Source: Kiloniellaceae bacterium
GTDB taxonomy: Bacteria; Pseudomonadota; Alphaproteobacteria; Kiloniellales; J153
Direction: 5' to 3'
DNA length: 64,000 nt
Assembly (NCBI GenBank): GCA_021776135.1
Contig: JAJFGL010000036.1
Span: 62,001 to 126,000, forward strand
The notes beneath the pieces were generated by a model. It was not told the DNA's origin. It saw only the letters and a list, made by a program, of their open reading frames with translations, and ran no database searches. The stretch's first letter is position 1. The number at the start of each line of letters is the position of its first letter. Positions 1-8,983 of the stretch are shown here, piece after piece. The position numbers and the translations under genes are program-made.

Positions 1-42
1 AGGATACTCTTCTTTGGCTCCGCGCAGTCAGCCCTGAGAACG

Positions 43-1380
43 TCACGGCCCGGTGCGAAGCTTCGCGGTTGGGTAAGAAACAAATAAGAGAACCACGAGG
101 CCCGCCAAAAACAGGCACAGAATTGTCGCCATACCCAGGCGCTGGCTTCCAGACCGTAAGGTGACCGTACTCACCAAAAAGGGGCCGAGAAACGCCGTCG
201 CCTTCCCCGAAAAGGCAAAAAGACCGAACATCTCGGTTTCCATATCCTTCGGAGCCAAGCGTGCCATGAAAGAACGGCTCGCCGCTTGTATGGGGCCGAC
301 GAAGATACCGATCGCGAGCCCCAGCAGCCAAAACAGTTCTTTCGATTCGACGAGCAGAAGGGCCCCACCGAAGACAATCAGGCTTACAAGGGAAATCAGG
401 ATTGTTTTCTTGGGCCCGATCCAGTCATCGATCCAAGCGAACGCCGCCGCACCGAGACCGGCTGATACATTCAGCGCAATGCCGAAGCGGATGATTTCGG
501 CAACGGTCATGCCGAAAGTGCCCGCGGCATAAATACCGGCGAATGAAAAGAGCGTGTTGAGGCCGTCGATGTAGAGCATCCGCGCCACCAAGAACTTCAC
601 GATGTTCCGGTGCCGGTGGACATTGCGCAAGGTGCTAAGCAGCTCCCGGATACCGTAACGGATCGCCATTCCTATCGGGTAGCGGGCTCTTATAAAGTCG
701 GGCGTGTAGAGGAAAATAGGTACCGAAAAGATAGCGAACCAAACTGCGACCAATAGCGTCGTGGCGCGCACATGCTCGGCTCTATCTGCATCCAATCCAA
801 ACCATGGCGCTTCGGTCTGAACAAGCCCGAAAAGAGCGGCCACGAGGCAGGTCAAGCCGCCCGCATAGCCTGCGGCCCAACCCCAGCCGGATAACCGCCC
901 GACCTTGCCGGGCGGCGCCAATGCCGGCAAGAGGGCATTGTAAAAGACGGCGGAAAAATCGAACGCAATGACGCCTAAACCGACGAGAAACAGGGCGGGA
1001 AGCGCGTAACTCGGGGAGGGCTCAACGAACCACAGCATGGAGGTGGCAAGAACCGAGACAGCGGTAAAGCCACCGAGCCAAGGTTTGCGCGATCCTGTCT
1101 TGTCGGCTATCGCGCCAAGTACAGGGCTGGAGAACGCGACGATCAGGGCCGCCAAGCTTAGCGTGTGCCCCCACAGAGCCGTCCCAACGATAGGATTCTC
1201 CGCCACGCTTTGTGTGAAATAGGCGGCGAATACAAACGTTATGACGACGGTGGAAAAAGCCGAGTTGGCCCAGTCATAGAGGCACCAAGAAATTAGCGCG
1301 CGCCGGGACACCTGGGCTGGCTTTGAGTCCCGGCGTTTTTCTTGGACTGTCGATCCGGTCTCAAAGTCTTCTCCCCTCAT
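43..1380 (-). CDS. UMF1/Atg22-like MFS transporter
   Basis: This 445-residue, strongly hydrophobic protein has about 12 membrane segments after a basic N-terminal tail. The first segment follows the motif SWCLYDWANSAFSTVVITF, which is characteristic of the UMF1 (unknown major facilitator 1) / vacuole effluxer Atg22-like group of the major facilitator superfamily. Yeast Atg22 exports amino acids from the vacuole; for bacterial members the substrate is not settled. Its start overlaps the end of the M28 peptidase gene by 4 bp (1377-1380), so the two are translationally coupled. A peptidase plus a putative amino acid or peptide carrier suggests scavenging of peptide products, but this is inference. 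Confidence 0.85.
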   Translation of the reverse strand: MRGEDFETGSTVQEKRRDSKPAQVSRRALISWCLYDWANSAFSTVVITFVFAAYFTQSVAENPIVGTALWGHTLSLAALIVAFSSPVLGAIADKTGSRKPWLGGFTAVSVLATSMLWFVEPSPSYALPALFLVGLGVIAFDFSAVFYNALLPALAPPGKVGRLSGWGWAAGYAGGLTCLVAALFGLVQTEAPWFGLDADRAEHVRATTLLVAVWFAIFSVPIFLYTPDFIRARYPIGMAIRYGIRELLSTLRNVHRHRNIVKFLVARMLYIDGLNTLFSFAGIYAAGTFGMTVAEIIRFGIALNVSAGLGAAAFAWIDDWIGPKKTILISLVSLIVFGGALLLVESKELFWLLGLAIGIFVGPIQAASRSFMARLAPKDMETEMFGLFAFSGKATAFLGPFLVSTVTLRSGSQRLGMATILCLFLAGLVVLLFVSYPTAKLRTGP

Positions 1381-2261
1381 ACACAGCGCTCCTGCCGCGC
1401 CAAGCGCTCGAAGGTCCGGTACAGCCCGTCCGTCACACGCGCAAACTCCCGGTAAGATAGCCGGTCGGATGTATCGCTAGGCCTATGATAATGGGCATAT
1501 CTGTAGAATGCGGTGTCCGTGATCATGAAGGCGCGAAAGCCTTCTCGCCAGAACGAGCGATGATCGCTCCAAGACACGCCGGGAACTAAACTGAACGTCG
1601 CCAAGTGTTCGAGCGGAAAGTCCGATTCTTCCCGAAAGATAGTCGTGGCTTGGCGCATGATGCTACGCGAGCGGAGATTGGAGACGAAAGCCAGGAAGTT
1701 GCCACGATTCGGATAGAACAGCCGGAACAGCGGCGGATAGTGCTGGCTGCCCTGTTCGGCCGAGTAGTACCCGATGGTCTCGAGCGACACCATCAGCCGG
1801 ATATCGTCGCCGCGGGCCCGAGCGGCCCTTGCATAGACTCGGCTGCCTTGTTTTCCGATCATAAAGAAGGGCCGCTCCTCGTTGACGAAGGCGACAAATC
1901 GCACCGTCACGGCGGGCGCGGCCAGGGCAAACAGTCTGGACAACTCCAGGAGAGCGGCGACCCCGCCGCCATTGTCGTTGGCGCCCGGACATCCCCTGAA
2001 GGAATCGTAATGAGCGCCGAGCAAAAGGATTTCGTCCGGCCGGCTCTTTCCAGGCTGAGTTACCTCCAGGTTCGCGCAGCGAACGCCGCGAGCTTGGTAC
2101 CATTGCCGGGTGACGGCGTAGCCCCGCGAGCGCCAAGTTGCCTCAATATAATCGGCTGCGACGGCGAGGGCGACCGGCCGAAACACATTGCGTTCGCCGA
2201 TATTCCCGGCAAGCCGCCCTACATGCTCGCACAGGACCCCGACAGGCTCCGTTTGATCCAT
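1377..2261 (-). CDS. M28-family zinc aminopeptidase-like protein
   Basis: This is a 294-residue metallopeptidase of clan MH, family M28 (aminopeptidase Y / glutaminyl cyclase-like fold). The metal ligands are visible in order: His and Asp in GAHYDSF, Asp in PGANDNGGG, the general base Glu in FVNEER, a carboxylate in SLETIGYY and the final His in AHYHRPSDTSD. There is no signal peptide or membrane segment, so a cytoplasmic enzyme acting on peptides or amino-acyl derivatives is likely. The gene precedes and overlaps the UMF1 transporter gene by 4 bp. The exact substrate cannot be read from the sequence. Confidence 0.85.
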   Translation of the reverse strand: MDQTEPVGVLCEHVGRLAGNIGERNVFRPVALAVAADYIEATWRSRGYAVTRQWYQARGVRCANLEVTQPGKSRPDEILLLGAHYDSFRGCPGANDNGGGVAALLELSRLFALAAPAVTVRFVAFVNEERPFFMIGKQGSRVYARAARARGDDIRLMVSLETIGYYSAEQGSQHYPPLFRLFYPNRGNFLAFVSNLRSRSIMRQATTIFREESDFPLEHLATFSLVPGVSWSDHRSFWREGFRAFMITDTAFYRYAHYHRPSDTSDRLSYREFARVTDGLYRTFERLARQERCV

Positions 2262-2580
2262 GAGCAGTTCCTCAGGCGCAGCCCCTTGCCCAGCCTTGAC
2301 TACGGTTTCATACCTTAACGCGAGGTACCTTGCGGCATATCAATTCGCCTGGATGCCAGGGCCTGATGCCGTAATTCGACGAAAGCGTATGTCGCGCCTG
2401 CGACGCGGCCGTCGAGAGGTGGGTTCCGAAAAAACGTCCGTTCTCGGAAAAAGCGTGCTCCCAAGCACGAGTGGTCCCTGTTTAAGCTCAGGCGAATTTG
2501 GTCAATAAACCCATCGTTTTTTTGGGAAACACATCATTGGCAGAGGCGTTGAATTGGAACCTCAAGCTATCTATAGGCCC
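2262..2580. other. intergenic stretch without recognised gene
   Basis: About 320 bp lie between the peptidase gene and the tiny membrane ORF at the end of the ATPase/ferric-reductase operon. Reading frames here have no recognisable protein. The stretch must contain the promoter of the peptidase/transporter pair, but I see no FNR-type palindrome and no confident -35/-10 pair. Confidence 0.4.
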
Positions 2581-2664
2581 TCAGCGCAGGGCGAAGGCGA
2601 GAGCCGCTGCCACAATCGCAATTGTCACACCCCAATAGATCGCCAGCGTTAACCGATGTCGCAT
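2581..2664 (-). CDS. putative 27-residue single-pass membrane protein
   Basis: A short reading frame starts 12 bp after the stop codon of the ferric-reductase-like gene. The ATG is preceded by AGGTGA at a 5-nt spacing, a good ribosome binding site. The product has a basic N-terminus (MRHRLTLAIYWG) followed by one hydrophobic helix and ends in Leu-Arg. Similar tiny single-helix proteins accompany cytochromes and respiratory enzymes in many bacteria, so it could be an accessory subunit of the flavocytochrome encoded just upstream. I do not recognise a family, and a chance ORF is possible. Confidence 0.4.
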   Translation of the reverse strand: MRHRLTLAIYWGVTIAIVAAALAFALR

Positions 2665-2676
2665 TAGTGTCACCTA

Positions 2677-4059
2677 TCAATCGTAGCTGAATTTCTCGGA
2701 AATAATTTGCCGCAGCGGTACGCCGATTGTTTCGAGGCTGGTTTCCACGCCATCGATCATTGCCGCCGGTCCGCAAACGACATAGAGCCACTGCGCGTGC
2801 CCCTCAAAACTGAGATATCTTTTCAACATGGCCTCGTCCAACTGGCCCACGGCACCGGCCCAATCCGCCGGCGGTTCGGACACGACATGGTGGATTTCGA
2901 TGTCCAAGATATCTTTCATCTCGTCGAGTTCGCTTCGATACATGATCTGCTCAACGAGGCGGTTGCCGTATATGAGCTTCAGGGGGCGGCTGTCGTTTTC
3001 CGCTCGAAGCTGACGAAGGATGCTCATGATCGGCGCCAGCCCAACCCCACCGGCTATGAAGGCTATGCCGGCGCCTGACCTGCCCGCTAAGGTGAGATTG
3101 CCATGTGGGCCATCGATGTAGGCGCAGGCTCCAATCTGAATCGATCCGATATGGTCGGTGAAGTCCCCGGCCTCCTTAATCGTGAAACCGATGGATGGCC
3201 GCTTGGCCGGACACGAGCTGATCGAAAAAGGATGCTCGGTGACGGCAAAGGGGGAGCGGTTCAAGGTAAGCCAACAAAATTGACCGGCCTCGAACGCCAT
3301 GTCCTGGCCGGACCTCGGTTCGATATCGATATCCCAGGTCTTGAGCGCGGCCTTTTTCACGGACACGACCCGATAGGGATGACGAAGTTGACGCAGCGGC
3401 GCGATGACATAGACGTACAACAGCGTAAATACCGCCAGAGCGAGCATGCCAAGCCAGTATGCCGTGAGGTTCGGCTGTCCGCTGTACCGCCCGGCATCGA
3501 TTGCGTGGTGTGTGCCCGCAACCGCGATCAGAGCGGCGCCCAGACCGTGCGATAGACGCCAAGTCTCATAGCGGTAAGGCAAGAGATCGCGGTAGATAGA
3601 AAATAAGACCAAGGAAGCGAGCAGCAGCCATCCGAGAAGACCGGTCATGAGCGAGGCGGAACTCAGGCCCAGGGTCATTTGTTTCGTGATATCCCAAGGT
3701 AGCGGATGCTTAAGTGGCGTCACGTACAGGAATGGGTGGACCAAGAGGAAGACGGTCAAGGATCGCGCGATCAGTTGATGAAAGCGCATGGTGAGGTCGA
3801 TACCCATGGAACCCGATACGCAGTTGAAGCGGCCCGAGAGTACGAATTCCATCAGCAACATAGCTAAGGCGACCATGGCCAGCGCGGAGGATAGCTCGTC
3901 ACTGAAATTCCGGCGCGGAAGGTCCTGCAAGTAGGCTAAGGCCAGAGGCGTGAGGACGACCGACAAGTAAACAATCAGAAGAACGGCGGGCGCGCTGCTT
4001 GGCAGTCTCAGCCGGTGCGTTGACGGCGGCGGCGCCGTTTCCTCGGAAGTTTGTTTCAT
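2677..4059 (-). CDS. ferric-reductase-like transmembrane flavocytochrome
   Basis: This 460-residue protein has an N-terminal ferric-reductase-like membrane domain of about six helices (residues 25-220) with candidate haem-ligand histidines in MRFHQLIARS, LLVHPFLY, RLSHGLG and GTHHAID. A ferredoxin-NADP reductase-type module follows. The FAD site is around EHPFSISS, the NAD(P) site around AGGVGLAPIMSIL, and the C-terminal motif is VVCGPAAMI. It probably moves electrons from NAD(P)H through FAD and haem across the membrane; the acceptor is unknown (ferric iron, oxygen or another oxidant). I chose the ATG at 4059 because the longer in-frame extension runs antiparallel through atpG coding sequence and has no domain similarity. 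The gene begins 17 bp after atpG and is probably the last large gene of the N-ATPase operon, which is unusual. Confidence 0.85.
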   Translation of the reverse strand: MKQTSEETAPPPSTHRLRLPSSAPAVLLIVYLSVVLTPLALAYLQDLPRRNFSDELSSALAMVALAMLLMEFVLSGRFNCVSGSMGIDLTMRFHQLIARSLTVFLLVHPFLYVTPLKHPLPWDITKQMTLGLSSASLMTGLLGWLLLASLVLFSIYRDLLPYRYETWRLSHGLGAALIAVAGTHHAIDAGRYSGQPNLTAYWLGMLALAVFTLLYVYVIAPLRQLRHPYRVVSVKKAALKTWDIDIEPRSGQDMAFEAGQFCWLTLNRSPFAVTEHPFSISSCPAKRPSIGFTIKEAGDFTDHIGSIQIGACAYIDGPHGNLTLAGRSGAGIAFIAGGVGLAPIMSILRQLRAENDSRPLKLIYGNRLVEQIMYRSELDEMKDILDIEIHHVVSEPPADWAGAVGQLDEAMLKRYLSFEGHAQWLYVVCGPAAMIDGVETSLETIGVPLRQIISEKFSYD

Positions 4060-4076
4060 GCCTGCCGGTCGCACCG

Positions 4077-4994
4077 CTAACTCTCCGTCCCCGATATCTC
4101 CGCCGTCCTCAGAATCTCGAAGCCGGCGACGATATCCAGAAGCTCTTCGGTGATGGCCTGCTGCCGTCTGTGCCGAAAAGCCCCCGTCATCTCTTCCAGG
4201 CGCTCTTGTATATTGCGCTCGGCGGCCTGCATTGAGGCGAGCCGCGCGGCATGCTCGCTGGCCATGGATTCGGCGCCGGCACGGAAGATGGTGACGAAGA
4301 GATGCTCCCGGATCAAAGACGAGAACAAGGCCCGGCTGTCCATTGTGAAGGTAGGGAGAACCTGCGATGGCCAAGGCCGCTGTGCCAAGTCACTCAGCCA
4401 GGCAGGATCGACCGGCAATAGCTGACGCATGACCGGCGACGCCATTGCCTCCGCCGAACGAGCGTTATGAAACAGCAAGACCCGCGCCATGCCCCGGGCG
4501 GCCTGCCACTCGTCGACCTTCAGAAGCACGCTGTGCGCCGTCGCCGTGAGGCCGCTCACGGAGCCCGGCAGAAAGAAACGCTCGTCGATATCCTCGCCCA
4601 TGGATTCTAGCTTGGACGCGGCGTGGGCGCCCACGGTTAGAAAGCTTCGGCCGCCGGCGGATACGCCTAATTTACTCATTTCCGTTCGCGCGAAGCGGCC
4701 GATCTGTTCGTTGAAGCGCCCGCACAAGCCATGGTCGGAGCCGAAAACGATAGCAACGTTCGATCCGGCCGGCGGTTCCGGTTCAACCCCCGGCAACGGC
4801 GTTTCACGAAGAACCACCCGCAGACCGAGCTCGATGGTCCGGCTGTATTCCCTAAGCGCGCTCACGGCGTGCTCGTATTGGCGGATGCTAACGGCCGAAA
4901 GCGATTTCATGGTGCGGACGATGGATTGCAGGTCTTCGGTGGTGGCGATTTGCTTGCCGAGAGTCTCGAGTGTTTCCATGACGCCGCTCTTCAC
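4077..4994 (-). CDS. atpG: N-type ATPase gamma subunit
   Basis: This is the 305-residue central-stalk gamma subunit of a rotary ATPase. The N-terminal helix contains ETLGKQIATTEDLQSIVRTM, the family signature near the rotor tip. The C-terminal helix shows QAAERNIQERLEEMTGAFRHRRQQ, interrupted here only as a description of the region, with the conserved ERN and the QxxITEE-type ending. The gene lies 1 bp after atpA and closes the classical N-ATPase gene order. It is more divergent than housekeeping gamma subunits, as expected for this subfamily. It couples catalysis in the alpha/beta hexamer to rotation of the c-ring. Confidence 0.93.
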   Translation of the reverse strand: MKSGVMETLETLGKQIATTEDLQSIVRTMKSLSAVSIRQYEHAVSALREYSRTIELGLRVVLRETPLPGVEPEPPAGSNVAIVFGSDHGLCGRFNEQIGRFARTEMSKLGVSAGGRSFLTVGAHAASKLESMGEDIDERFFLPGSVSGLTATAHSVLLKVDEWQAARGMARVLLFHNARSAEAMASPVMRQLLPVDPAWLSDLAQRPWPSQVLPTFTMDSRALFSSLIREHLFVTIFRAGAESMASEHAARLASMQAAERNIQERLEEMTGAFRHRRQQAITEELLDIVAGFEILRTAEISGTES

Positions 4995-4995
4995 T

Positions 4996-6528
4996 CTACA
5001 GTTCGGCCAAGGGCCTTAAGCAGTGGCGGGCCGCCGACAGCAGGGCCTCCACATCCAGATCGGTCAGAGTCTCCCCGGCCTCGATCTTCTCACGGAAATC
5101 TTTTTGTTCCTCGTCCATCATACGGCGGATAGCCTGTTCACACTCGGAAATCCGCTCCACGGGATATTCGTCAAGAAGCCCATGGGTTGTCGCAAGGAGC
5201 ACGGCGATCTGTTCCGCCACGCTCAGCAGGTCGTGCTCATTCTGTTTGAGAATCTCCCGGACGCGGCGGCCCCGGTTCAGGCTGCGCCGGGTTTCCTCAT
5301 CGAGCCGTGTGCCGAATCGGGCAAAGGTCTCAAGTTCCTCAAATTGAGCGTAGGACAGGCGCAGATCGCCGGCCACGGCGCGATAGGCGGACAGCTGCGC
5401 CCTGCCACCGACCCGCGAGACGGACTTGCCGATATCGATGGCCGGCAACTGGCCTTTCTGAAAAAGTTCAGGGGAGAGATAGATTTGACCGTCGGTAATG
5501 GAAATAAGATTTGTCGGGATATAGGCCGAGATGTTCTGAGCCTGGGTCTCGATGATGGGCAAGGCCGTGAGCGAGCCGCCGCCTGTGTCTTCGCGCAGAT
5601 GCGTCGCCCGCTCCAAGAGCCGGGAATGAATGAAGAAGATATCGCCGGGATAGGCTTCCCGGCCGGGCGGGCGGCGCAATAGCAGCGACAATTCACGGTA
5701 GGCCCTGGCATGGCGGGTTAGGTCGTCATATACGATCAGCACGTCCTGCCCGCGCTCCATGAAGAATTCAGCCATGCTGGTCGCCGCGTAAGGCGCGATA
5801 TACTGAAGGCCCGGCGGATCTTCGCCCGAGGCCACGACGACGATGCACCTTTCCATGGCGCCCCGCTCACCGAGATCCGCGATCGTCTTCGCCACCGAAT
5901 CGCCACGCTGGCCGATCGCGCAATAGACGCAGACGAGGCCCTCGTCGTGCTGATTGATGATCGCATCGATGGCAATCGCGGTCTTCCCGGTCTGGCGGTC
6001 GCCCAGAATGAGTTCGCGCTGCCCACGGCCTATGGGGATGGCGGCATCTATGGCCTTGATGCCCGTCTGCAATGGCTCGGCGACGGGCGCGCGCGCGATG
6101 ATCGCGGGGGCGGGGCGATCGACCGGGCGCCGGGAACGCGATCTTATCGGCCCTTTTTCATCGAGCGGACGCCCCATGGCATCCACGACGCGCCCGAGCA
6201 GGGCTTCTCCGACGGGCACATCGACAACGCGGTGGCTACGCCGCGCCTCGTCGCCGGTCTTGAGGCCTTCAGCCCCACCCAAAAGAATAATGCCCAGGCT
6301 GTTCATATCCAGGTTCGCGGCGATACCCAGCAAGTTGTTTGGAAACCGGATCAGTTCGTTATCCCTGGCGCTCGTAAAACCGCTAACGCGGGCAATACCG
6401 CTCGCGACCTGGGTGACGGTTCCGATTTCATGAGCCAAGAGATCCGCCCGATGGTCCTTGAGCACGCGATCGAGCTCATCGAAGGTCTCCCGAAGGATAT
6501 TATTCAGCGGTGCTGTTCGAGGGTCCAT
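4996..6528 (-). CDS. atpA: N-type ATPase alpha subunit
   Basis: This is a 510-residue non-catalytic nucleotide-binding subunit. The Walker A motif is [14 protein letters not shown], followed by the alpha signature around the [15 protein letters not shown] and [17 protein letters not shown] segments. The [19 protein letters not shown] stretch before the P-loop is typical of alpha rather than beta. With the beta subunit it forms the F1-like hexamer. It is located between atpF and atpG, as in other N-ATPase operons, and there is no separate delta gene (atpH) beside it. A housekeeping F-ATPase is presumably encoded elsewhere in the genome, which the window cannot show. Confidence 0.95.
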   Translation of the reverse strand: MDPRTAPLNNILRETFDELDRVLKDHRADLLAHEIGTVTQVASGIARVSGFTSARDNELIRFPNNLLGIAANLDMNSLGIILLGGAEGLKTGDEARRSHRVVDVPVGEALLGRVVDAMGRPLDEKGPIRSRSRRPVDRPAPAIIARAPVAEPLQTGIKAIDAAIPIGRGQRELILGDRQTGKTAIAIDAIINQHDEGLVCVYCAIGQRGDSVAKTIADLGERGAMERCIVVVASGEDPPGLQYIAPYAATSMAEFFMERGQDVLIVYDDLTRHARAYRELSLLLRRPPGREAYPGDIFFIHSRLLERATHLREDTGGGSLTALPIIETQAQNISAYIPTNLISITDGQIYLSPELFQKGQLPAIDIGKSVSRVGGRAQLSAYRAVAGDLRLSYAQFEELETFARFGTRLDEETRRSLNRGRRVREILKQNEHDLLSVAEQIAVLLATTHGLLDEYPVERISECEQAIRRMMDEEQKDFREKIEAGETLTDLDVEALLSAARHCLRPLAEL

Positions 6529-6538
6529 CGCTTGCGGC

Positions 6539-7312
6539 TCACCCGGAGGAGGGGGACAGAACCCCCAGTTCCTTCTCGATCCTGCTCTCGAGACTGTCGA
6601 AATAGCTGTCGAGGCTCCAACTCACGGTCTGCCCACCCGCTTTCATCTCAAGACCGCAGGAAATCCCGGAGCTCATCTCGTAAGCGACCTCGGCCCCGTC
6701 GAGGATTTGGTCATGAATTTCCTTGGTGATCCGATTCTGCTCCTTTGGGGGCAGTTCGAAACGGCTATGTACGACGATAACGTTTGCCGCCTTGCGCCCT
6801 TCCACGGCGATTTTCTTCTTCGTGTCCTGGTCCAGAGAGGCCAACTTCCCGACGAATATCCGGACCATCTGTTGCTCCAAGCCGGCATCGGCAAGCTCGG
6901 CCAAGGCTTGCCTGGCCAGGGTGTAGAAATGTTCCGTCGTGCGCTGCCGAAGATCCCGCAGGAACTCTCCTCGTTGGTTCTCAAGTTGCCGCAACCACTC
7001 CTGTTTCCGCTGTTCCACGTCTCTCCGCGCCGTCTGATGCAGTGCCTTGCGCTCGGCTTCCGCTTCGTTCCGCGCTTCGTTCAACATGGCTTCGCGCCGC
7101 TGGTCGAACTCGTCCTGCCTTGTACGGTACGCGCGCGCTTCGCCTTCCGCTTCTTGGCGTTTCTCGTCGGCCGCTTGCAGCTGCCGCGCGATTCGTTGTT
7201 CGCGCCGTTCCATGGCCCGCGTGATCGGGCCATACAAAAACCGCTTCAGCAGCCAAACCAGAACCAGGAAATTGACGATCTGCGCGGCGACCGTGAGCCA
7301 ATCGATCTGCAT
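6539..7312 (-). CDS. atpF: N-type ATPase extended b subunit (b with delta-like C-terminus)
   Basis: This 257-residue protein is far longer than a usual b subunit of about 160 residues. It starts with one membrane helix ([20 protein letters not shown]) and continues with a long charged coiled coil (residues 35-150). The last 100 residues include [20 protein letters not shown] followed by Leu-Glu, which resembles the end of the delta/OSCP subunit. The operon has no atpH, so this chain probably supplies both the peripheral stalk and the delta-like contact on top of the alpha/beta head. Long b subunits are known in N-ATPases; the assignment of the delta-like segment is my reading of the C-terminus. 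Confidence 0.88.
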   Translation of the reverse strand: MQIDWLTVAAQIVNFLVLVWLLKRFLYGPITRAMERREQRIARQLQAADEKRQEAEGEARAYRTRQDEFDQRREAMLNEARNEAEAERKALHQTARRDVEQRKQEWLRQLENQRGEFLRDLRQRTTEHFYTLARQALAELADAGLEQQMVRIFVGKLASLDQDTKKKIAVEGRKAANVIVVHSRFELPPKEQNRITKEIHDQILDGAEVAYEMSSGISCGLEMKAGGQTVSWSLDSYFDSLESRIEKELGVLSPSSG

Positions 7313-7315
7313 CCG

Positions 7316-7594
7316 TCACCTGGCCGATTGCGCGATGACCTGATCCCAGAAGGGGTTGGCGAAAAGCAGGATCATCGAGATGACAAAGCAATAAATCGCC
7401 GTCGATTCAATCATCGCCAGGCTGACGAAGAGCGTGCGCGTGATGGTGTTGGCCTCGTCCGGCTGCTGCGCGATGGCGCTCAAGGCCTGCGCCGCCGTGC
7501 GGGCCTCGCCCAGGGCCGGGCCGATGGAGCCAATCGCGATCGTCAATCCCGCCGTGAAAATAGAGACCGCCCCGATTAAACCCAAACTGTCCAT
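7316..7594 (-). CDS. atpE: N-type ATPase rotor subunit c
   Basis: This is a 92-residue two-helix proteolipid. Helix 1 carries GSIGPALGEARTAAQA and helix 2 carries AMIESTAIYCFVI. By alignment with the sodium-binding c subunit of Ilyobacter, Glu63 is the main ion carrier. Ser64, Thr65 and Tyr68 match sodium-ligand positions, while Glu30 replaces the usual Gln of helix 1, giving two carboxylates per site. N-ATPases were predicted to pump sodium on this basis, although the Burkholderia pseudomallei N-type c-ring was shown to be proton specific. Ion specificity here is therefore open. A strong ribosome site (ggaggt) precedes the ATG. Confidence 0.93.
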   Translation of the reverse strand: MDSLGLIGAVSIFTAGLTIAIGSIGPALGEARTAAQALSAIAQQPDEANTITRTLFVSLAMIESTAIYCFVISMILLFANPFWDQVIAQSAR

Positions 7595-7630
7595 ACAAAC
7601 CTCCGTATTTTGAATTCGTTTCCGTGAATC

Positions 7631-8335
7631 TTAGCGCCTGTGTCCGGTGCCGGCATCGTTATCTTCTCCGGCGTGGGCGTGGGTAGCCGAAGCGATATAC
7701 ACCATGGCCAGAATCGCGAAGATGTAAGCTTGGATCAATCCGGTCAGCAGGCCGAGCACCTGCATGACGACCGGGAAGAAGAAGGGAATGAGGCCGATAA
7801 GGATCGCGACGATCACCGTACCGCTCATTACGTTCCCGTAAAGCCGGATCGCTAGGGCGACCGTCCGCGACAACTCGCCGATCAGGTTGAACGGCAGCAT
7901 GAAAACCGTCGGTTGGATATACTTGCGCAAATAGCCGCCGATACCTCTTTCGGCTATACCGTAAAGCGGGACCGCGACCAGAACGCATATCGCGAGCGCG
8001 GTCGTGGTGGAGAGAGAACCGGTAGGCGGCCGGAATCCAGGGACCACCGCCAGAATGTTCGATACCGCGATGAACAAAAACAAGGTGCCGATAAAAGGCA
8101 GATACTGTTTCGGATCTTGCTGGCTGACGTCACGTATTTGCCTCCCCATACCCACGACCACGACTTCCAGCAGGTTCTGCCAAGGTGACATCTTCTCCGT
8201 GTCGGACAGCCGCAGGGTAATGATGCGGGCGCCGGCCGCGAGCAGCGCCATCACGGCCCAGGTATGGACGATCGTGGCGTTGAGGGCGAAGTCACCCCAC
8301 TGCCAGAATACTACCTGATCGGGTGTAATTTGCAT
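7631..8335 (-). CDS. atpB: N-type ATPase subunit a
   Basis: This 234-residue membrane stator subunit forms the ion half-channels next to the c-ring. The essential arginine is in LSRTVALAIRLYGNVMSG, the most conserved part of the family, followed by two long hydrophobic helices (GTVIVAILIGLIPFF and the YIFAILAMVYI segment). It ends in a short His/Ala/Asp-rich tail. The gene lies between atpR and atpE, and its N-terminus is short as in other N-ATPases. The AtpR and AtpQ proteins encoded just upstream are thought to work with this subunit or with c-ring assembly. Confidence 0.93.
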   Translation of the reverse strand: MQITPDQVVFWQWGDFALNATIVHTWAVMALLAAGARIITLRLSDTEKMSPWQNLLEVVVVGMGRQIRDVSQQDPKQYLPFIGTLFLFIAVSNILAVVPGFRPPTGSLSTTTALAICVLVAVPLYGIAERGIGGYLRKYIQPTVFMLPFNLIGELSRTVALAIRLYGNVMSGTVIVAILIGLIPFFFPVVMQVLGLLTGLIQAYIFAILAMVYIASATHAHAGEDNDAGTGHRR

Positions 8336-8350
8336 TGGCCTAGCGAACCC

Positions 8351-8644
8351 CTATGACGCGACCGGACGCTTCACCCCGGCCATGACCCATCGCGTGGCGG
8401 CGAAGCGTAGTATAAGGAAACCCAGCAGGCAGGCGAGTAGTCTTTCCCAGTTACCATCCGCGACCCAATACCAGGCCACGAGAAGCAGACCGATCCGTAT
8501 GACGGCACTGCTCAGCAATAAGACGCCGGGGCGCTTCGACCGATGGAGGCGCTGTACGACAACCCAAAGGGTTCCAAGGTAGAAGACGCCCAATGCCAGC
8601 CCTATTGCGAACGCGGACACCAAGCGGAAAGATTCGTCCATCAT
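8351..8644 (-). CDS. atpR: N-ATPase accessory membrane protein AtpR
   Basis: This is a 97-residue protein with three hydrophobic helices. Helix 1 is around FAIGLALGVFYLGTLWVVVQ, helix 2 contains GVLLLSSAVIRIGLLLVAWY and helix 3 contains LLACLLGFLILRF. Conserved arginines in the second and third helices (AVIRIG, LILRFAATR) are a hallmark described for AtpR and were suggested to interact with the carboxylates of the c subunit during assembly. Position between atpQ and atpB is diagnostic of an N-type operon. The exact function is not established. Confidence 0.85.
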   Translation of the reverse strand: MMDESFRLVSAFAIGLALGVFYLGTLWVVVQRLHRSKRPGVLLLSSAVIRIGLLLVAWYWVADGNWERLLACLLGFLILRFAATRWVMAGVKRPVAS

Positions 8645-8668
8645 TACCGTCCTATCCCATACGCGAAA

Positions 8669-8983
8669 CTATCGGTCATGCCGGCTCTCCCTGCTGACCC
8701 AATACCAAGCGTTCAAACATCCCAATACCATTCCCAGAAACAACAACGTCAAGGTCCAGGAAACCCGCCCCGGAAACTGACCGTCGAGCCATAGGCCCAG
8801 CAAGACACCCAGAAGAGCCGGGATGGCGACCGCCCAACCCACGAGCCCGAACATCCCGAGACCGAACCAGACGCCTCTGTTCAGCTCACCGCGGGCCTTC
8901 AGCTTCCGCTCGGCCTTGCGGCCGATCTTTTCGGAGACCTCCTCGGTTCCGCCGCGCTGACGCTGTGTTCGCGGGCCGCTCAT
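8669..8983 (-). CDS. atpQ: N-ATPase accessory protein AtpQ (AtpI-like)
   Basis: This is a 104-residue protein with a very basic N-terminal 40 residues and two membrane helices (around FGLVGWAVAIPALLGVLLGLW and a second in LTLLFLGMVLGCLNAWYWV). The helix pair resembles AtpI of ordinary atp operons, which helps c-ring assembly. I place the start at the ATG at 8983: it overlaps the atpC stop as ATGA. The longer upstream frame runs through atpC in another frame and is spurious. The helix-1 motif with small residues plus the GLWLDGQFPGRVSWT loop is seen in the AtpQ group. Confidence 0.85.
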   Translation of the reverse strand: MSGPRTQRQRGGTEEVSEKIGRKAERKLKARGELNRGVWFGLGMFGLVGWAVAIPALLGVLLGLWLDGQFPGRVSWTLTLLFLGMVLGCLNAWYWVSRESRHDR

